From: a virus
IMG/VR virus record: IMGVR_UViG_3300035438_000589
Location: 1-30,839 of that record
Length of the DNA stretch: 30,839 nucleotides
Strand: one strand, 5' to 3'
Shown here: in pieces, positions 21,673 to 28,237 of the stretch
Layout of the letters: the number at the start of each line of letters is the position of its first letter
Position numbering within the stretch: position 1 is the first letter of the stretch
Notes under the pieces: model-generated
What the model was told of the DNA's origin: nothing
What the model saw: the letters and a program-made list of their open reading frames with translations, nothing else
Database searches by the model: none
Translations under genes and position numbers: made by a program

Positions 21673-21717
21673 AAAAAGAAGGGGGGAGCGCAACCCACCA
21701 CAAATCGCACTCCCCCG
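21673..21717 (-). terminator. Strong rho-independent terminator
   Basis: On the minus strand GGGGGAGTGCGA pairs with TTGCGCTCCCCC around a short loop, followed by CTTCTTTTTG. It ends the 22521-21731 operon. Confidence 0.85.
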
Positions 21718-21730
21718 TTGCAGCGTCTGC

Positions 21731-22081
21731 TTATACCGCTGCGTGCTCAGGTAAATATGCTTGGATAAAATTATCCCATTTGACAGGATGGATATCAGTG
21801 ACTGTATGATTAATTAAATCAATTACCACTGTCTGCTCCCCCAGGTCATAGTTGGTCCCAGTGATTGAATAGATACCAAACCCTGTTTCTTCTAGAATGC
21901 TATCTTGCATAAGGTAACTAATCATCATACGTGTTGCATATGAAGAGTCTGTCCATCTAGGTTTAGCATGGTTCATAGCCATTGCTAGGTCCCGTTGCCA
22001 TTCTGTCTGGCCCCAGTGACTGTACAGTACTACCGCTGAATCTAAATCATCTTTAAAAACAAAATTTATACGAGCTCCCAT
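21731..22081 (-). CDS. Hypothetical phage protein
   Basis: The 116-aa protein starts MGARINFVFKDDLDSAVVLY and includes SHWGQTEWQRDLAMAM, a pattern seen in small phage proteins of unknown function. The ATG is chosen because AAGGAGGAAGA is upstream and because it overlaps the preceding stop (TAATG). Confidence 0.7.
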   Translation of the reverse strand: MGARINFVFKDDLDSAVVLYSHWGQTEWQRDLAMAMNHAKPRWTDSSYATRMMISYLMQDSILEETGFGIYSITGTNYDLGEQTVVIDLINHTVTDIHPVKWDNFIQAYLPEHAAV

Positions 22082-22212
22082 TATTCTTCCTCCTTGATAA
22101 CTTTTAGTCCGCAACCTTTGCATTTCTTAGGATTGATTGGCTTGTCACTATAAACTGTATACCCACATACCCTGCAAGTAGCAACATAAGTGGGGTCATC
22201 AAAATCAAACAT
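22081..22212 (-). CDS. 43-aa zinc-ribbon protein
   Basis: The sequence has TCRVCGYTVYS and KKCKGCGLKV, two Cys-x2-Cys knuckles of a rubredoxin-like zinc ribbon. It overlaps its neighbours on both sides, so it is translated with them. Function unknown. Confidence 0.7.
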   Translation of the reverse strand: MFDFDDPTYVATCRVCGYTVYSDKPINPKKCKGCGLKVIKEEE

Positions 22213-22279
22213 CTGTCTCCTCTGTAGTGGTCTCTTTAATTGTACCAAAATCTAGAGGCATTGTCAATTGTTCCCACAT
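22205..22279 (-). CDS. 24-aa coupled peptide
   Basis: MWEQLTMPLDFGTIKETTTE… is short, but its start overlaps the upstream stop (TAATG) and its end overlaps the next gene, so translation is likely even if the peptide has no independent role. Confidence 0.4.
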   Translation of the reverse strand: MWEQLTMPLDFGTIKETTTEETDV

Positions 22280-22521
22280 TATTCGTCGTCCTCCTCAGAC
22301 TCTTTAAATTCATCCCTGCATGATGTGCACCACTTGCCTTCAGGGTGCTCTTTAGGATTAGACTCACAGTTCTCACAGTCGTCTTCATCTGTCTCAGTCT
22401 CTGCTTGTACCCTGACCCATTCGCATAGTTCACCCTCGTGTACATCTGCAGTAAATCTGTCAAGGGCCTTAAACCATTCTTCGTCAACGGCTAGTTCAAT
22501 AAGATAAGTAGTCTTAGGCAT
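22279..22521 (-). CDS. Hypothetical protein with Cys-rich end
   Basis: The 80-aa protein starts MPKTTYLIELAVDEEWFKAL, has an acidic middle, and ends with DDCENCESNPK and KWCTSCRDE, a probable zinc ribbon. GAGGA lies before the ATG at 22521, and the start overlaps the upstream gene by 8 nt. Confidence 0.65.
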   Translation of the reverse strand: MPKTTYLIELAVDEEWFKALDRFTADVHEGELCEWVRVQAETETDEDDCENCESNPKEHPEGKWCTSCRDEFKESEEDDE

Positions 22522-23209
22522 GTTGGTCCTCATATCTAGTTTGGTGTACATTACACATGTCATTGCTCCAGCCACACTTAGGGCATGGATAGTCGCCACA
22601 GTCATCACAGGCAACGATATCTTCATCTAGATAGGTACCGTCGCAGTTCCTGCACATGTTGTCATACTGTGACTCTGATATAACTTTACCACGAAGCAGT
22701 TCTAGTTCGCCACCCCAGCCAGTCTCTTCTTCATATGACAAAGTAAATAATAAATCAGGGTACTGTTCAGAAAGAGTACACAATGCACTCATAGGACGAG
22801 ACCATGCAGTCTCAAAGTTATAGTAGACAACATGGTTCTCACCATTGGCTGTTTCTTCCATGTAGGTATCAGGATGTGTATCAACAGATGAGACGGCTAC
22901 GTCCCACTTAGTTCCCCAGTTACGAACATTCCAATCATACCAATGGTCTGACTTAAACTTCATAGCCTCTTCAAGGTTCTCATTCTTAGGTTGAGGGCCG
23001 TCGTAGGCTTCCATGTCTGTTGGTTTAATTATATTCCAGAAAGCAAATACAGGGTTTGGATATGTTACCTGTTGCTTTTCAAATTTTTGTGTTGCTACGT
23101 TCCAGTTATCATGGACACGGACGAATGGTGTATTGAGTTGCTCCATCATCTTCTTGACAGACTCAGGCTTGCCCTCTACAGTTAATCCGTTATATACCCA
23201 GTTTGGCAT
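22514..23209 (-). CDS. DUF1281/Api92-like protein with C-terminal zinc domain
   Basis: The 231-aa protein opens with MPNWVYNGLTVEGKPESVKK, the hallmark of Api92/DUF1281 ferredoxin-fold proteins of phages and plasmids, then has an aromatic central region (WGTKWDVAV, FETAWSRP). The final part has CRNCDG, CDDCGDYPCPKCG and CNVH, probably two zinc ribbons. It may bind nucleic acid. AAGAGA precedes the ATG. Confidence 0.7.
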   Translation of the reverse strand: MPNWVYNGLTVEGKPESVKKMMEQLNTPFVRVHDNWNVATQKFEKQQVTYPNPVFAFWNIIKPTDMEAYDGPQPKNENLEEAMKFKSDHWYDWNVRNWGTKWDVAVSSVDTHPDTYMEETANGENHVVYYNFETAWSRPMSALCTLSEQYPDLLFTLSYEEETGWGGELELLRGKVISESQYDNMCRNCDGTYLDEDIVACDDCGDYPCPKCGWSNDMCNVHQTRYEDQHA

Positions 23210-23465
23210 GGTGGTCTCTTTCTATTTGTTGGCGGTCAATACTTAAATTATACGTCAAGGCATATAGATTTGTCAAGGCCTCCATGTATCCCTGCACATA
23301 GTTATACATAGGCACATCCTGAGTCTCTGATAGATTATTTAATTGTTCTTCACAGTCCAGCATTTCTACCTTGAGGTGTCCATGCATAAGGTCAATCAAA
23401 GGAATAGAGATATCCTCTAAAGCTTTCTCCAGGTGTGGTGGTATGAAAGGATATTCCTTACTCAC
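23190..23465 (-). CDS. Hypothetical helical protein
   Basis: The 91-aa protein begins at a GTG (MSKEYPFIPPHLEKALEDIS…) that overlaps the upstream gene's stop by 8 nt. It is mostly helical and acidic. It overlaps the DUF1281-like gene by 20 nt. No family recognised. Confidence 0.55.
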   Translation of the reverse strand: MSKEYPFIPPHLEKALEDISIPLIDLMHGHLKVEMLDCEEQLNNLSETQDVPMYNYVQGYMEALTNLYALTYNLSIDRQQIERDHHAKLGI

Positions 23466-23634
23466 TTATATACTCCAATAGGTGGTTACAGGTATCAATA
23501 GCGCCTTCATAGTAATCGTCTGACCCAAAGTACTCTTCATCAGGAATATCAATTCCTTCTTTAGCGTCCTCAAGGTCTTGCTCCAATGAGATTTTGTGAA
23601 TATTTATATACTCTCTTAATGTATTTAGGTCCAT
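23458..23634 (-). CDS. 58-aa acidic hypothetical protein
   Basis: The protein (MDLNTLREYINIHKISLEQD…) is acidic with EDAKEGIDIPDEEYFGSDDY. TATAAT-TAATAT-ATG gives a leaderless start. Function unknown; acidic small phage proteins sometimes mimic DNA. Confidence 0.6.
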   Translation of the reverse strand: MDLNTLREYINIHKISLEQDLEDAKEGIDIPDEEYFGSDDYYEGAIDTCNHLLEYISE

Positions 23635-23637
23635 ATA

Positions 23638-23832
23638 TTAATTATAAGGGTTGGTGTTGATTTTTACAACTCTTGAGGGTGTGATACTAGTCACAACTTC
23701 TGATACCGCTGTACGGGTGACCCATGCACCACGCATACAAGTACAGGATGCATTTTCTTCAGGGGTAACTTGAGTAGTGATCTCAATCAATGCATCACAG
23801 TTAGTACAAACATAACTATACTTAGTCCACAT
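23638..23832 (-). CDS. Small zinc-binding hypothetical protein
   Basis: The 64-aa protein has YSYVCTNCDALIEITTQ and a second CTCMRG group, compatible with a zinc ribbon. The start at 23832 overlaps the upstream 52-aa gene by 11 nt; a longer open frame to 23886 exists but would overlap fully with that gene. Confidence 0.6.
   Translation of the reverse strand: MWTKYSYVCTNCDALIEITTQVTPEENASCTCMRGAWVTRTAVSEVVTSITPSRVVKINTNPYN
23641..23646 (-). promoter_or_regulatory. Leaderless -10 box (TATAAT) for the gene starting at 23634
   Basis: TATAAT-TAATAT-ATG on the minus strand; it is built into the last codons and stop of the upstream gene. Confidence 0.6.
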
Positions 23833-23980
23833 AAGATACCACCAATGCCATAGCCTGGTGTAGGAAACAATCACAATCCCCACCATTCATATTTTCTATT
23901 AGTTCAAAGTGTGAGAAGTTATCCTCATAGATAGCGGTGAGTAGTTCGTCTATTGTGTAAGGTTTATATGTGGTAGTCAT
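23822..23980 (-). CDS. 52-aa hypothetical protein
   Basis: The protein (MTTTYKPYTIDELLTAIYED…) has a helical start and a GGDCDCFLHQ segment. TACAAT-TAATAT-ATG supplies a leaderless promoter almost identical to that of 23634. It heads the operon that runs down to 21731. Confidence 0.6.
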   Translation of the reverse strand: MTTTYKPYTIDELLTAIYEDNFSHFELIENMNGGDCDCFLHQAMALVVSYVD

Positions 23981-23986
23981 ATATTA

Positions 23987-23992
23987 ATTGTA
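23987..23992 (-). promoter_or_regulatory. Leaderless -10 box (TACAAT) for the gene starting at 23980
   Basis: TACAAT-TAATAT-ATG on the minus strand. The 6-nt spacer is identical to that before 23634. Confidence 0.6.
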
Positions 23993-24102
23993 GCCTAAAA
24001 ATGGGAAAAGTGCAAGCCTACCGTAATCAAAATTTCTGAGATTAATTATATAGCTTCTTAAAGTGTCCGTTTTGTCCGAATTTCCTCGGGCCCCAATTCT
24101 TG

Positions 24103-24176
24103 CGATCTGTATGGGACTTGAACCCACGACCTCTACCGTGACAGGGTAGCGCTCTAACCAACTGAGCTAACAGACC
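24103..24176 (-). tRNA. tRNA-Asp(GUC)
   Basis: The cloverleaf has acceptor GGTCTGT/ACAGATC (one G-T), D-arm GCTC/GAGC, anticodon stem CTACC/GGTAG with loop CTGTCAC (anticodon GTC), and T-arm GTGGG/CCCAT with TTCAAGT. CCA is not encoded. It is isolated from the other three tRNAs and sits directly after a 3' hairpin repeat. Confidence 0.9.
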
Positions 24177-24180
24177 AGCG

Positions 24181-24205
24181 GAGCAGTTTTATTTCATGCT
24201 CAGGA
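24181..24205 (-). repeat. 3' hairpin repeat, copy 1
   Basis: GAGCA-N11-TGCTC followed by AGGA, 7 nt beyond the stop of the DUF932 gene. First of five related copies placed after right-arm genes. Confidence 0.65.
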
Positions 24206-24212
24206 AAGTGTA

Positions 24213-25229
24213 TCACACTAGTTGCAAAGTATTCTGTACAACTTTTAACAAACGATTTTTTTCTGCATTGATAGCAGGGTCAAAACCACTTGCAGATGCA
24301 AGGATTGATTCGTTATTGCCACCACGTGCAGAACGGTACCAGTCAAGGCGTTCTGTAAGTGCATTGAAAGCACCCCACGCATTACCAGCAATCATTCCGT
24401 TAAACTCGCCTGTGTAAATGTCATTGATAACATCAACCTTGTTTTCCCACTTCTTCAATGCGCCCTTAGTGTCCTTATCAGGCTGAGGGTATGCAGCAAG
24501 AATGATGTCGTTAAATTGCTTAGCATTGATTTCTTTTTCAATCATAGCCTTAGCCATGATGTCAAATGAATCCATGTAAGAGTTAGCCATACCTAGTGTC
24601 TGGCGTGCAATCGCAACCTTGCCAGATGCAGTCTGTGTATGACGAATCTTGAATGATTGCTTGATGCCATTCTTTTTCTTAGTTGTGTTCAATGCAAGAT
24701 TAAGAGTATTAGCGCACACAACACGAACAGGTGTAATGCTTGCTTGAATAGCGATTGAGCCATCATGTGATGTGTTGATGAGCAAATAAGTCTTTACCTT
24801 ATCTGCAACGCCGTTAGGGTCAAGAATTGTTTCACGCTCTAATGCAAGTGCGCCAAATACTACACGCCCTCCACGAATTGAGCCAGCGGTTTCCCATCGT
24901 CCACCACCATCTAGAATGTTATCACCAAATGAAAATAAATCTTCATTCTGCATAACATGGTAACGCTCACCTACGACACCAAGAATGTCTGTCTGTGAAT
25001 TGTCTGTTGGGTTAGTACGCAATACGTACTGATAGTTTTTGTCGCTTGTTAAATGTGATGGGGTTTCCAAATCTTCCAGACGAACATTCCAGTTGTTAAG
25101 GCTTGCAGCCTCTAACATTTCTGCTGTGTTCTTTTCTTCTGTGAATACGGTACCCAATCCATGCCAAGCAGGTTCACGAAATGATGCGAATGAAACTTTA
25201 CCATTTTGTGATTCTAGTTCATGTGCCAT
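24213..25229 (-). CDS. DUF932 phage/plasmid-like protein
   Basis: The 338-aa protein has the N-terminal SFREPAWHGLGTVFTEEKNT and the VVGERYHVMQNED, GRVVFGALALERE and HTQTASGKVAIARQTLG segments of the DUF932 (TIGR03299, phage/plasmid-like) family. It is thought to act in phage or plasmid DNA metabolism, but its role is not established. A typical AAAGGAGAAA precedes the ATG and a TGTCAG-type promoter lies about 40 nt upstream. Confidence 0.88.
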   Translation of the reverse strand: MAHELESQNGKVSFASFREPAWHGLGTVFTEEKNTAEMLEAASLNNWNVRLEDLETPSHLTSDKNYQYVLRTNPTDNSQTDILGVVGERYHVMQNEDLFSFGDNILDGGGRWETAGSIRGGRVVFGALALERETILDPNGVADKVKTYLLINTSHDGSIAIQASITPVRVVCANTLNLALNTTKKKNGIKQSFKIRHTQTASGKVAIARQTLGMANSYMDSFDIMAKAMIEKEINAKQFNDIILAAYPQPDKDTKGALKKWENKVDVINDIYTGEFNGMIAGNAWGAFNALTERLDWYRSARGGNNESILASASGFDPAINAEKNRLLKVVQNTLQLV

Positions 25230-25262
25230 GAGTTTTCTCCTTTTTGTTTTGTTTATAATTTA

Positions 25263-25284
25263 AGTATAACAGGACAGTCTGACA
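25263..25284 (-). promoter_or_regulatory. TGTCAG-N10-TATACT promoter for the DUF932 gene
   Basis: On the minus strand TGTCAG (25279-25284) lies exactly 10 nt before TATACT (25263-25268). A TTGCAT 17 nt before the -10 could also act as -35. Confidence 0.65.
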
Positions 25285-25342
25285 AATGCAAATCTAGATA
25301 GTTAAATATAGGATAAAATGGACATTTCTTAAACCTACGTAA

Positions 25343-25358
25343 AGTGATCAATATCACA
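25343..25358. promoter_or_regulatory. CRP-like palindrome 1
   Basis: AGTGATCAATATCACA has perfect arms GTGAT/ATCAC around CAAT. It lies 58 nt upstream of the TGTCAG box of the DUF932 gene. Confidence 0.55.
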
Positions 25359-25392
25359 GCTGCCCCGAGATTTTTTTTGAAGGGAATTGCAG

Positions 25393-25417
25393 GAGCAGTT
25401 TTAAATCGTGCTCAGGA
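25393..25417 (-). repeat. 3' hairpin repeat, copy 2
   Basis: GAGCA-N11-TGCTC then AGGA, 18 nt beyond the stop of the gene ending at 25436. The loop differs by one base (CGTG for CATG). Confidence 0.65.
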
Positions 25418-25435
25418 TTTATTAGTAGCCCCCTA

Positions 25436-25855
25436 CTAAATATCCACTCTATCAACTGTTGATGACAAATAAGTTATTCCGTCAGGTTGTGACACTGAAT
25501 CAAAATCAATGTCATACATTAAGTTCATTGCCTCTTCTTCATTACGTGCATTGACTGTAACTGAATACTGAACTGAAACTTCCAATTCAAATTCTTGTGT
25601 TAACTCAAAGCCACAAATGTTTGCAATCTCTTCTGCAACATCCTCTGAGATAACTGAATCGTTAAGTTGTTCTAAGGTCCATTCATGCATTTCATTACGC
25701 ATGCGGTTACGTTCTGCAGCCTCACCATATGAGCGCTGAGTTACTTCTTGGATATGCTTTTCTAATTGCTCAATACGGTTTTTGTTTTGTACTAGTTGTG
25801 ACTCAAGGAATTCTCTTGTCATGAAGTGGTTATCTACTTTTGTTACTTGGTCCAT
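25436..25855 (-). CDS. Hypothetical coiled-coil protein
   Basis: The 139-aa protein has a coiled coil around residues 15-60 (ESQLVQNKNRIEQLEKHIQE) and a beta-rich C-terminal domain (FELEVSVQYSVTVNARNEEE). The latter resembles a small ferredoxin-like fold. It has its own TGTCAG promoter. Function unknown. Confidence 0.65.
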   Translation of the reverse strand: MDQVTKVDNHFMTREFLESQLVQNKNRIEQLEKHIQEVTQRSYGEAAERNRMRNEMHEWTLEQLNDSVISEDVAEEIANICGFELTQEFELEVSVQYSVTVNARNEEEAMNLMYDIDFDSVSQPDGITYLSSTVDRVDI

Positions 25856-25887
25856 GGGGGCCTCTTTCTGTTAGTTTGTTTAGTTTA

Positions 25888-25909
25888 ATTCTACAGGTGC
25901 CCACTGACA
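25888..25909 (-). promoter_or_regulatory. TGTCAG-N10-TAGAAT promoter
   Basis: TGTCAG (25904-25909), 10 nt, TAGAAT (25888-25893), on the minus strand, before the coiled-coil gene. AAA precedes TGTCAG as in the other copies. Confidence 0.65.
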
Positions 25910-25940
25910 TTTGTCAAGCTTGATCCAGCACCCTTACGGG

Positions 25941-25965
25941 TAGCAGTTTAGCCTCATGCTCAGGA
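25941..25965 (-). repeat. 3' hairpin repeat, copy 3
   Basis: TAGCA-N11-TGCTC then AGGA, about 38 nt past the stop of the gene ending at 26003. The outermost stem pair is lost in this copy. CCCTTACGGG lies just beside it. Confidence 0.55.
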
Positions 25966-26002
25966 GGTCGCAATTTATCGTTATGCGAGAACGATTATCT
26001 CA

Positions 26003-26428
26003 TTACAGGTAACGAGCAATAGCATTGTAAGTGCTTGTATTAACTACTTCCTCATCTGTCATCTTGAGAATACGAATTGCGTTCTCAATTTCTTGCTTCT
26101 GCTCTAGGTAGGTATGACGACCCATTTGCTCAAACTCACGCTGAGGTTCTTTTGGTAACTCTGACTCTGTAACTGTTAAGTCAAAGTCAATGTTAAGTGT
26201 GTTGTTCCATGTGCGATAGTTTGTGCGAAAGTTCTCTGCCTTCTTGATGTTAGCAACGGCATAAGCAATAAGTTCTTTCTTATACTTCTCAAAAGCCTTT
26301 GTGTATTTTGCTTCGTTTGCTTCTTGATTAGCGTAGTTAGTTTCTAGTTCTGCTAGACGAGTTTCTAGTGCCTTGATTACCTTTGGTGTTGCGATTTTTA
26401 CTGAGATTGATTTCCCGTTTCTTGCCAT
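26003..26428 (-). CDS. Hypothetical coiled-coil protein
   Basis: The 141-aa protein has a basic start (MARNGKSISVKIATPKVIKA) and then a long coiled coil (TRLAELETNYANQEANEAKY). The C-terminal half keeps a helical LEQKQEIENAIRIL segment. A structural or regulatory role cannot be chosen. It has its own TGTCAG promoter. Confidence 0.65.
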   Translation of the reverse strand: MARNGKSISVKIATPKVIKALETRLAELETNYANQEANEAKYTKAFEKYKKELIAYAVANIKKAENFRTNYRTWNNTLNIDFDLTVTESELPKEPQREFEQMGRHTYLEQKQEIENAIRILKMTDEEVVNTSTYNAIARYL

Positions 26429-26461
26429 GTGTTTTCTCTTTTCTTTTGGTGGTTTATTTAT

Positions 26462-26483
26462 AGTATAGGGGGTGGGTCTGACA
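26462..26483 (-). promoter_or_regulatory. TGTCAG-N10-TATACT promoter
   Basis: TGTCAG (26478-26483), 10 nt, TATACT (26462-26467), on the minus strand, before the gene starting at 26428. The spacer is unusually C-rich. Confidence 0.65.
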
Positions 26484-26493
26484 TTTTTAGTGT

Positions 26494-26518
26494 GAGCAGT
26501 TTAGAGTCATGCTCAGGA
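26494..26518 (-). repeat. 3' hairpin repeat, copy 4
   Basis: GAGCA-N11-TGCTC then AGGA, 16 nt past the stop of the gene ending at 26534, and 10 nt upstream of the next TGTCAG box. Confidence 0.65.
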
Positions 26519-26533
26519 CATAGAACTAACTAA

Positions 26534-26701
26534 TTACGCATTAGCCTTCCATGTTGTCCAGCGTGTGTTGCCATTTACATCTAACTTCACACGAACTGTG
26601 TCCTTTGCAGTAGGTGAGATTTCAAGAATTGTTCCTGTTACCTTTGACTTCTGTGATGTGTAGAGGTCGCCTACCTTGTATGTGTTTGTTGCTACTGTCA
26701 T
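26534..26701 (-). CDS. Small beta-rich hypothetical protein
   Basis: The 55-aa protein (MTVATNTYKVGDLYTSQKSK, then VTGTILEISPTA, VRVKLDVNGNTRW) reads like a small SH3/OB-like barrel. It resembles the gene at 28953 in layout ('YTI…VGK/GDLY…ITH/TGTILEI…V.V'). AAGGAGAAA sits before the ATG at 26701. Confidence 0.7.
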   Translation of the reverse strand: MTVATNTYKVGDLYTSQKSKVTGTILEISPTAKDTVRVKLDVNGNTRWTTWKANA

Positions 26702-26735
26702 TTTGTTTCTCCTTTTTAGTTTGTTGTATGTATTA

Positions 26736-26757
26736 AGTATAACATTTCCTACTGACA
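26736..26757 (-). promoter_or_regulatory. TGTCAG-N10-TATACT promoter
   Basis: TGTCAG (26752-26757), 10 nt, TATACT (26736-26741), on the minus strand. A CRP-like palindrome lies 49 nt further upstream. Confidence 0.7.
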
Positions 26758-26806
26758 TTTTTCAACTCCATTTCTTGTATTTCTCACTATTTGAGACGCT
26801 TGTGGG

Positions 26807-26822
26807 TGTGATTTATGTCACA
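26807..26822. promoter_or_regulatory. CRP-like palindrome 2
   Basis: TGTGATTTATGTCACA matches TGTGA-N6-TCACA exactly. TGAGACGCT lies 6-7 nt to its left, as at palindrome 4. Confidence 0.65.
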
Positions 26823-26890
26823 TTATTGGTTAACTAGCAAGACTAATAGCCCTATTAAAGATAGGATAACTAGGCTTTCCATTTATCTCC

Positions 26891-27613
26891 TCATTTCTTA
26901 CTTGATGAGAATACTATGTCGCTCTTTGAGTATACACACAATGAGCAAGAAACGCAAGCGCTTCCATTTGTTGAGATTAGGGGAATGGCTTTTTTATTCT
27001 CAGGGCACTTAGCCCCTACCTTACCAATCATCTCTTTCATGTCTGCCTGTCCTACTAAGAAATTCTTAGCAAGGTAAGCAAGCTTTATGCCATGATCTTT
27101 TTTCAGGGTAACGCCAATAGACTTATTCTCACTATCCGTAGAATAGTATAAAGAAAGATTAGCAATGTCTTTAAGCATTACCGCTGCACTCTTCACTCTA
27201 GTGTATACCCAGAATTGAATATCAGGATGATTAAGAATGACATGCTTCCATGCGAATGTATAAGTATCATTAAAGAAATCTCCGTCCCAATGAATACGAA
27301 ATAGCATAGGCGCTTCACGCTTTACACAATCAGCCTTGAAATCTTTAATCATCTCTTCAAGCAATGCTTCAATAGTGTCATGGTCTGCGTTTTTGACTAA
27401 TTCCCAATTGTGCAATAGGTTTTTCTTTACTGTTGGGAATACTTTTTCCAATTTGCCAGCATAACAAACACTCTCGCATACGCTAGTCGCTCCAGGACAT
27501 GAATAAGACTTTCCTGCGGGGAGACCAAACGTGTTGGCGATACTTGCTTGTTTTCCATTAGGGGTGACGGCATTTGCTACTTTCCTATCTTTGCTTCTGA
27601 GTAATTTTGTCAT
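26891..27613 (-). CDS. GP88-family protein
   Basis: The 240-aa protein has the pattern of the actinophage 'gene product 88' family: NTFGLPAGKSYSCPGATSVC, then ESVCYAGKLEK, FRIHWDGDFFND, and a C-terminal CVSCSLCVYS. The Cys clusters suggest a bound metal or iron-sulfur centre. Function is unknown. The ATG at 27613 lies 5 nt after the stop of a 46-aa gene. It has a TGTCAG promoter inside that small gene. Confidence 0.8.
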   Translation of the reverse strand: MTKLLRSKDRKVANAVTPNGKQASIANTFGLPAGKSYSCPGATSVCESVCYAGKLEKVFPTVKKNLLHNWELVKNADHDTIEALLEEMIKDFKADCVKREAPMLFRIHWDGDFFNDTYTFAWKHVILNHPDIQFWVYTRVKSAAVMLKDIANLSLYYSTDSENKSIGVTLKKDHGIKLAYLAKNFLVGQADMKEMIGKVGAKCPENKKAIPLISTNGSACVSCSLCVYSKSDIVFSSSKK

Positions 27614-27618
27614 GGTGG

Positions 27619-27759
27619 CTACTCGCTTTCTTTCTTTAATTTTAGCATAAGGGACTGACATTTTTTTCTATTGTATTTCTTTTTATTTGGGACAGCGGAG
27701 GCTGCATTAGAACGACGTAATTCCATTAATCGTCTTAATTCCTCACTATTTTTCTTCAT
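27619..27759 (-). CDS. 46-aa basic peptide
   Basis: The peptide (MKKNSEELRRLMELRRSNAA…) is very basic and helical. A leaderless TAAGAT-TATTAC-ATG and a stop 5 nt before the GP88-like gene support it; but it overlaps the TGTCAG promoter of that gene, so it may be only partly used or spurious. Confidence 0.45.
   Translation of the reverse strand: MKKNSEELRRLMELRRSNAASAVPNKKKYNRKKCQSLMLKLKKESE
27639..27660 (-). promoter_or_regulatory. TGTCAG-N10-TAAAAT promoter for the GP88-family gene
   Basis: TGTCAG (27655-27660), 10 nt, TAAAAT (27639-27644), on the minus strand, preceded by an A-run as in the other copies. Confidence 0.6.
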
Positions 27760-27765
27760 GTAATA

Positions 27766-27771
27766 ATCTTA
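27766..27771 (-). promoter_or_regulatory. Leaderless -10 box (TAAGAT) for the 46-aa gene
   Basis: TAAGAT-TATTAC-ATG on the minus strand, 6-nt spacing. Confidence 0.45.
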
Positions 27772-27804
27772 CCAGAAATGGGAGAAAATATCAACTTACG
27801 TAAT

Positions 27805-27820
27805 TGTGGCGTAGATCACA
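27805..27820. promoter_or_regulatory. CRP-like palindrome 3 (imperfect)
   Basis: TGTGGCGTAGATCACA fits TGTGA-N6-TCACA with one mismatch. It is next to the hairpin at 27821. Confidence 0.45.
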
Positions 27821-27833
27821 GGGCCTCGGGCCC
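27821..27833 (-). terminator. GC-rich hairpin after the acidic gene
   Basis: GGGCC-TCG-GGCCC lies 3 nt past the stop at 27837. On the minus strand it has no T-run after it, so it may be a pause or processing hairpin rather than a full terminator. Its core CCTCGGGCCCC recurs at 24084-24094. Confidence 0.4.
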
Positions 27834-27836
27834 CTT

Positions 27837-28070
27837 TTAGTCTAAGTAGACGTACCAATCAACTTCTTCATCAAATGCAAACTGAATCATTTCTGTTTCA
27901 CCAAAATCATTTGTGATTTCAATGTCATAGTTATCTCCTGTTGCATCGCATTCAATGAAAGTTACTTCAACGATGTCATCATCATAACCAATTAGATCAC
28001 CAATCTCTAACGCATCAACAGTTAGCGAATCAGCTTTTACAAGTTCCATGTCATTTATTGTAGCACTCAT
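27837..28070 (-). CDS. Very acidic hypothetical protein
   Basis: The 77-aa protein is rich in Asp and Glu (DLIGYDDDIVEVTFIECDAT) and beta-rich, ending EEVDWYVYLD. It is the last gene of the operon that starts at 29162 and overlaps the upstream stop (ATGA). Such acidic small phage proteins can mimic DNA, but there is no direct evidence here. Confidence 0.65.
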   Translation of the reverse strand: MSATINDMELVKADSLTVDALEIGDLIGYDDDIVEVTFIECDATGDNYDIEITNDFGETEMIQFAFDEEVDWYVYLD

Positions 28071-28237
28071 TTATTATTATCCTCAATCTTAGTTATTGTA
28101 ACTGGAAAGTTATAGCGACCCTCATAGCCATTACCTTTTGAGTATAGCATTTTAAGTTCTGATATTTTACTTTGTCCTTGATACCTTGACTGGCCTGAAT
28201 GTTTTGCAGAAAGTGCTGTTGGTGCTTTAGACGGCAT
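28067..28237 (-). CDS. 56-aa basic hypothetical protein
   Basis: The protein (MPSKAPTALSAKHSGQSRYQ…) is basic with a Ser/Gln-rich start and ends IEDNNK. The ATG follows the previous TAA directly and the stop overlaps the next start (ATGA), supporting it as real. No family recognised. Confidence 0.6.
   Translation of the reverse strand: MPSKAPTALSAKHSGQSRYQGQSKISELKMLYSKGNGYEGRYNFPVTITKIEDNNK

Noticed and set aside
22236-22507. Ser-rich plus and basic minus frames near the zinc-ribbon genes
   Set aside because: They overlap three linked genes whose TAATG overlaps and Cys pairs support the other frame.
25279-25909. TGTCAG boxes as cluster A (L5-type) stoperators
   Set aside because: Only TGTCA is shared with the known stoperator core, the flanks differ, and the fixed 10-nt distance to a -10 fits a promoter element better.
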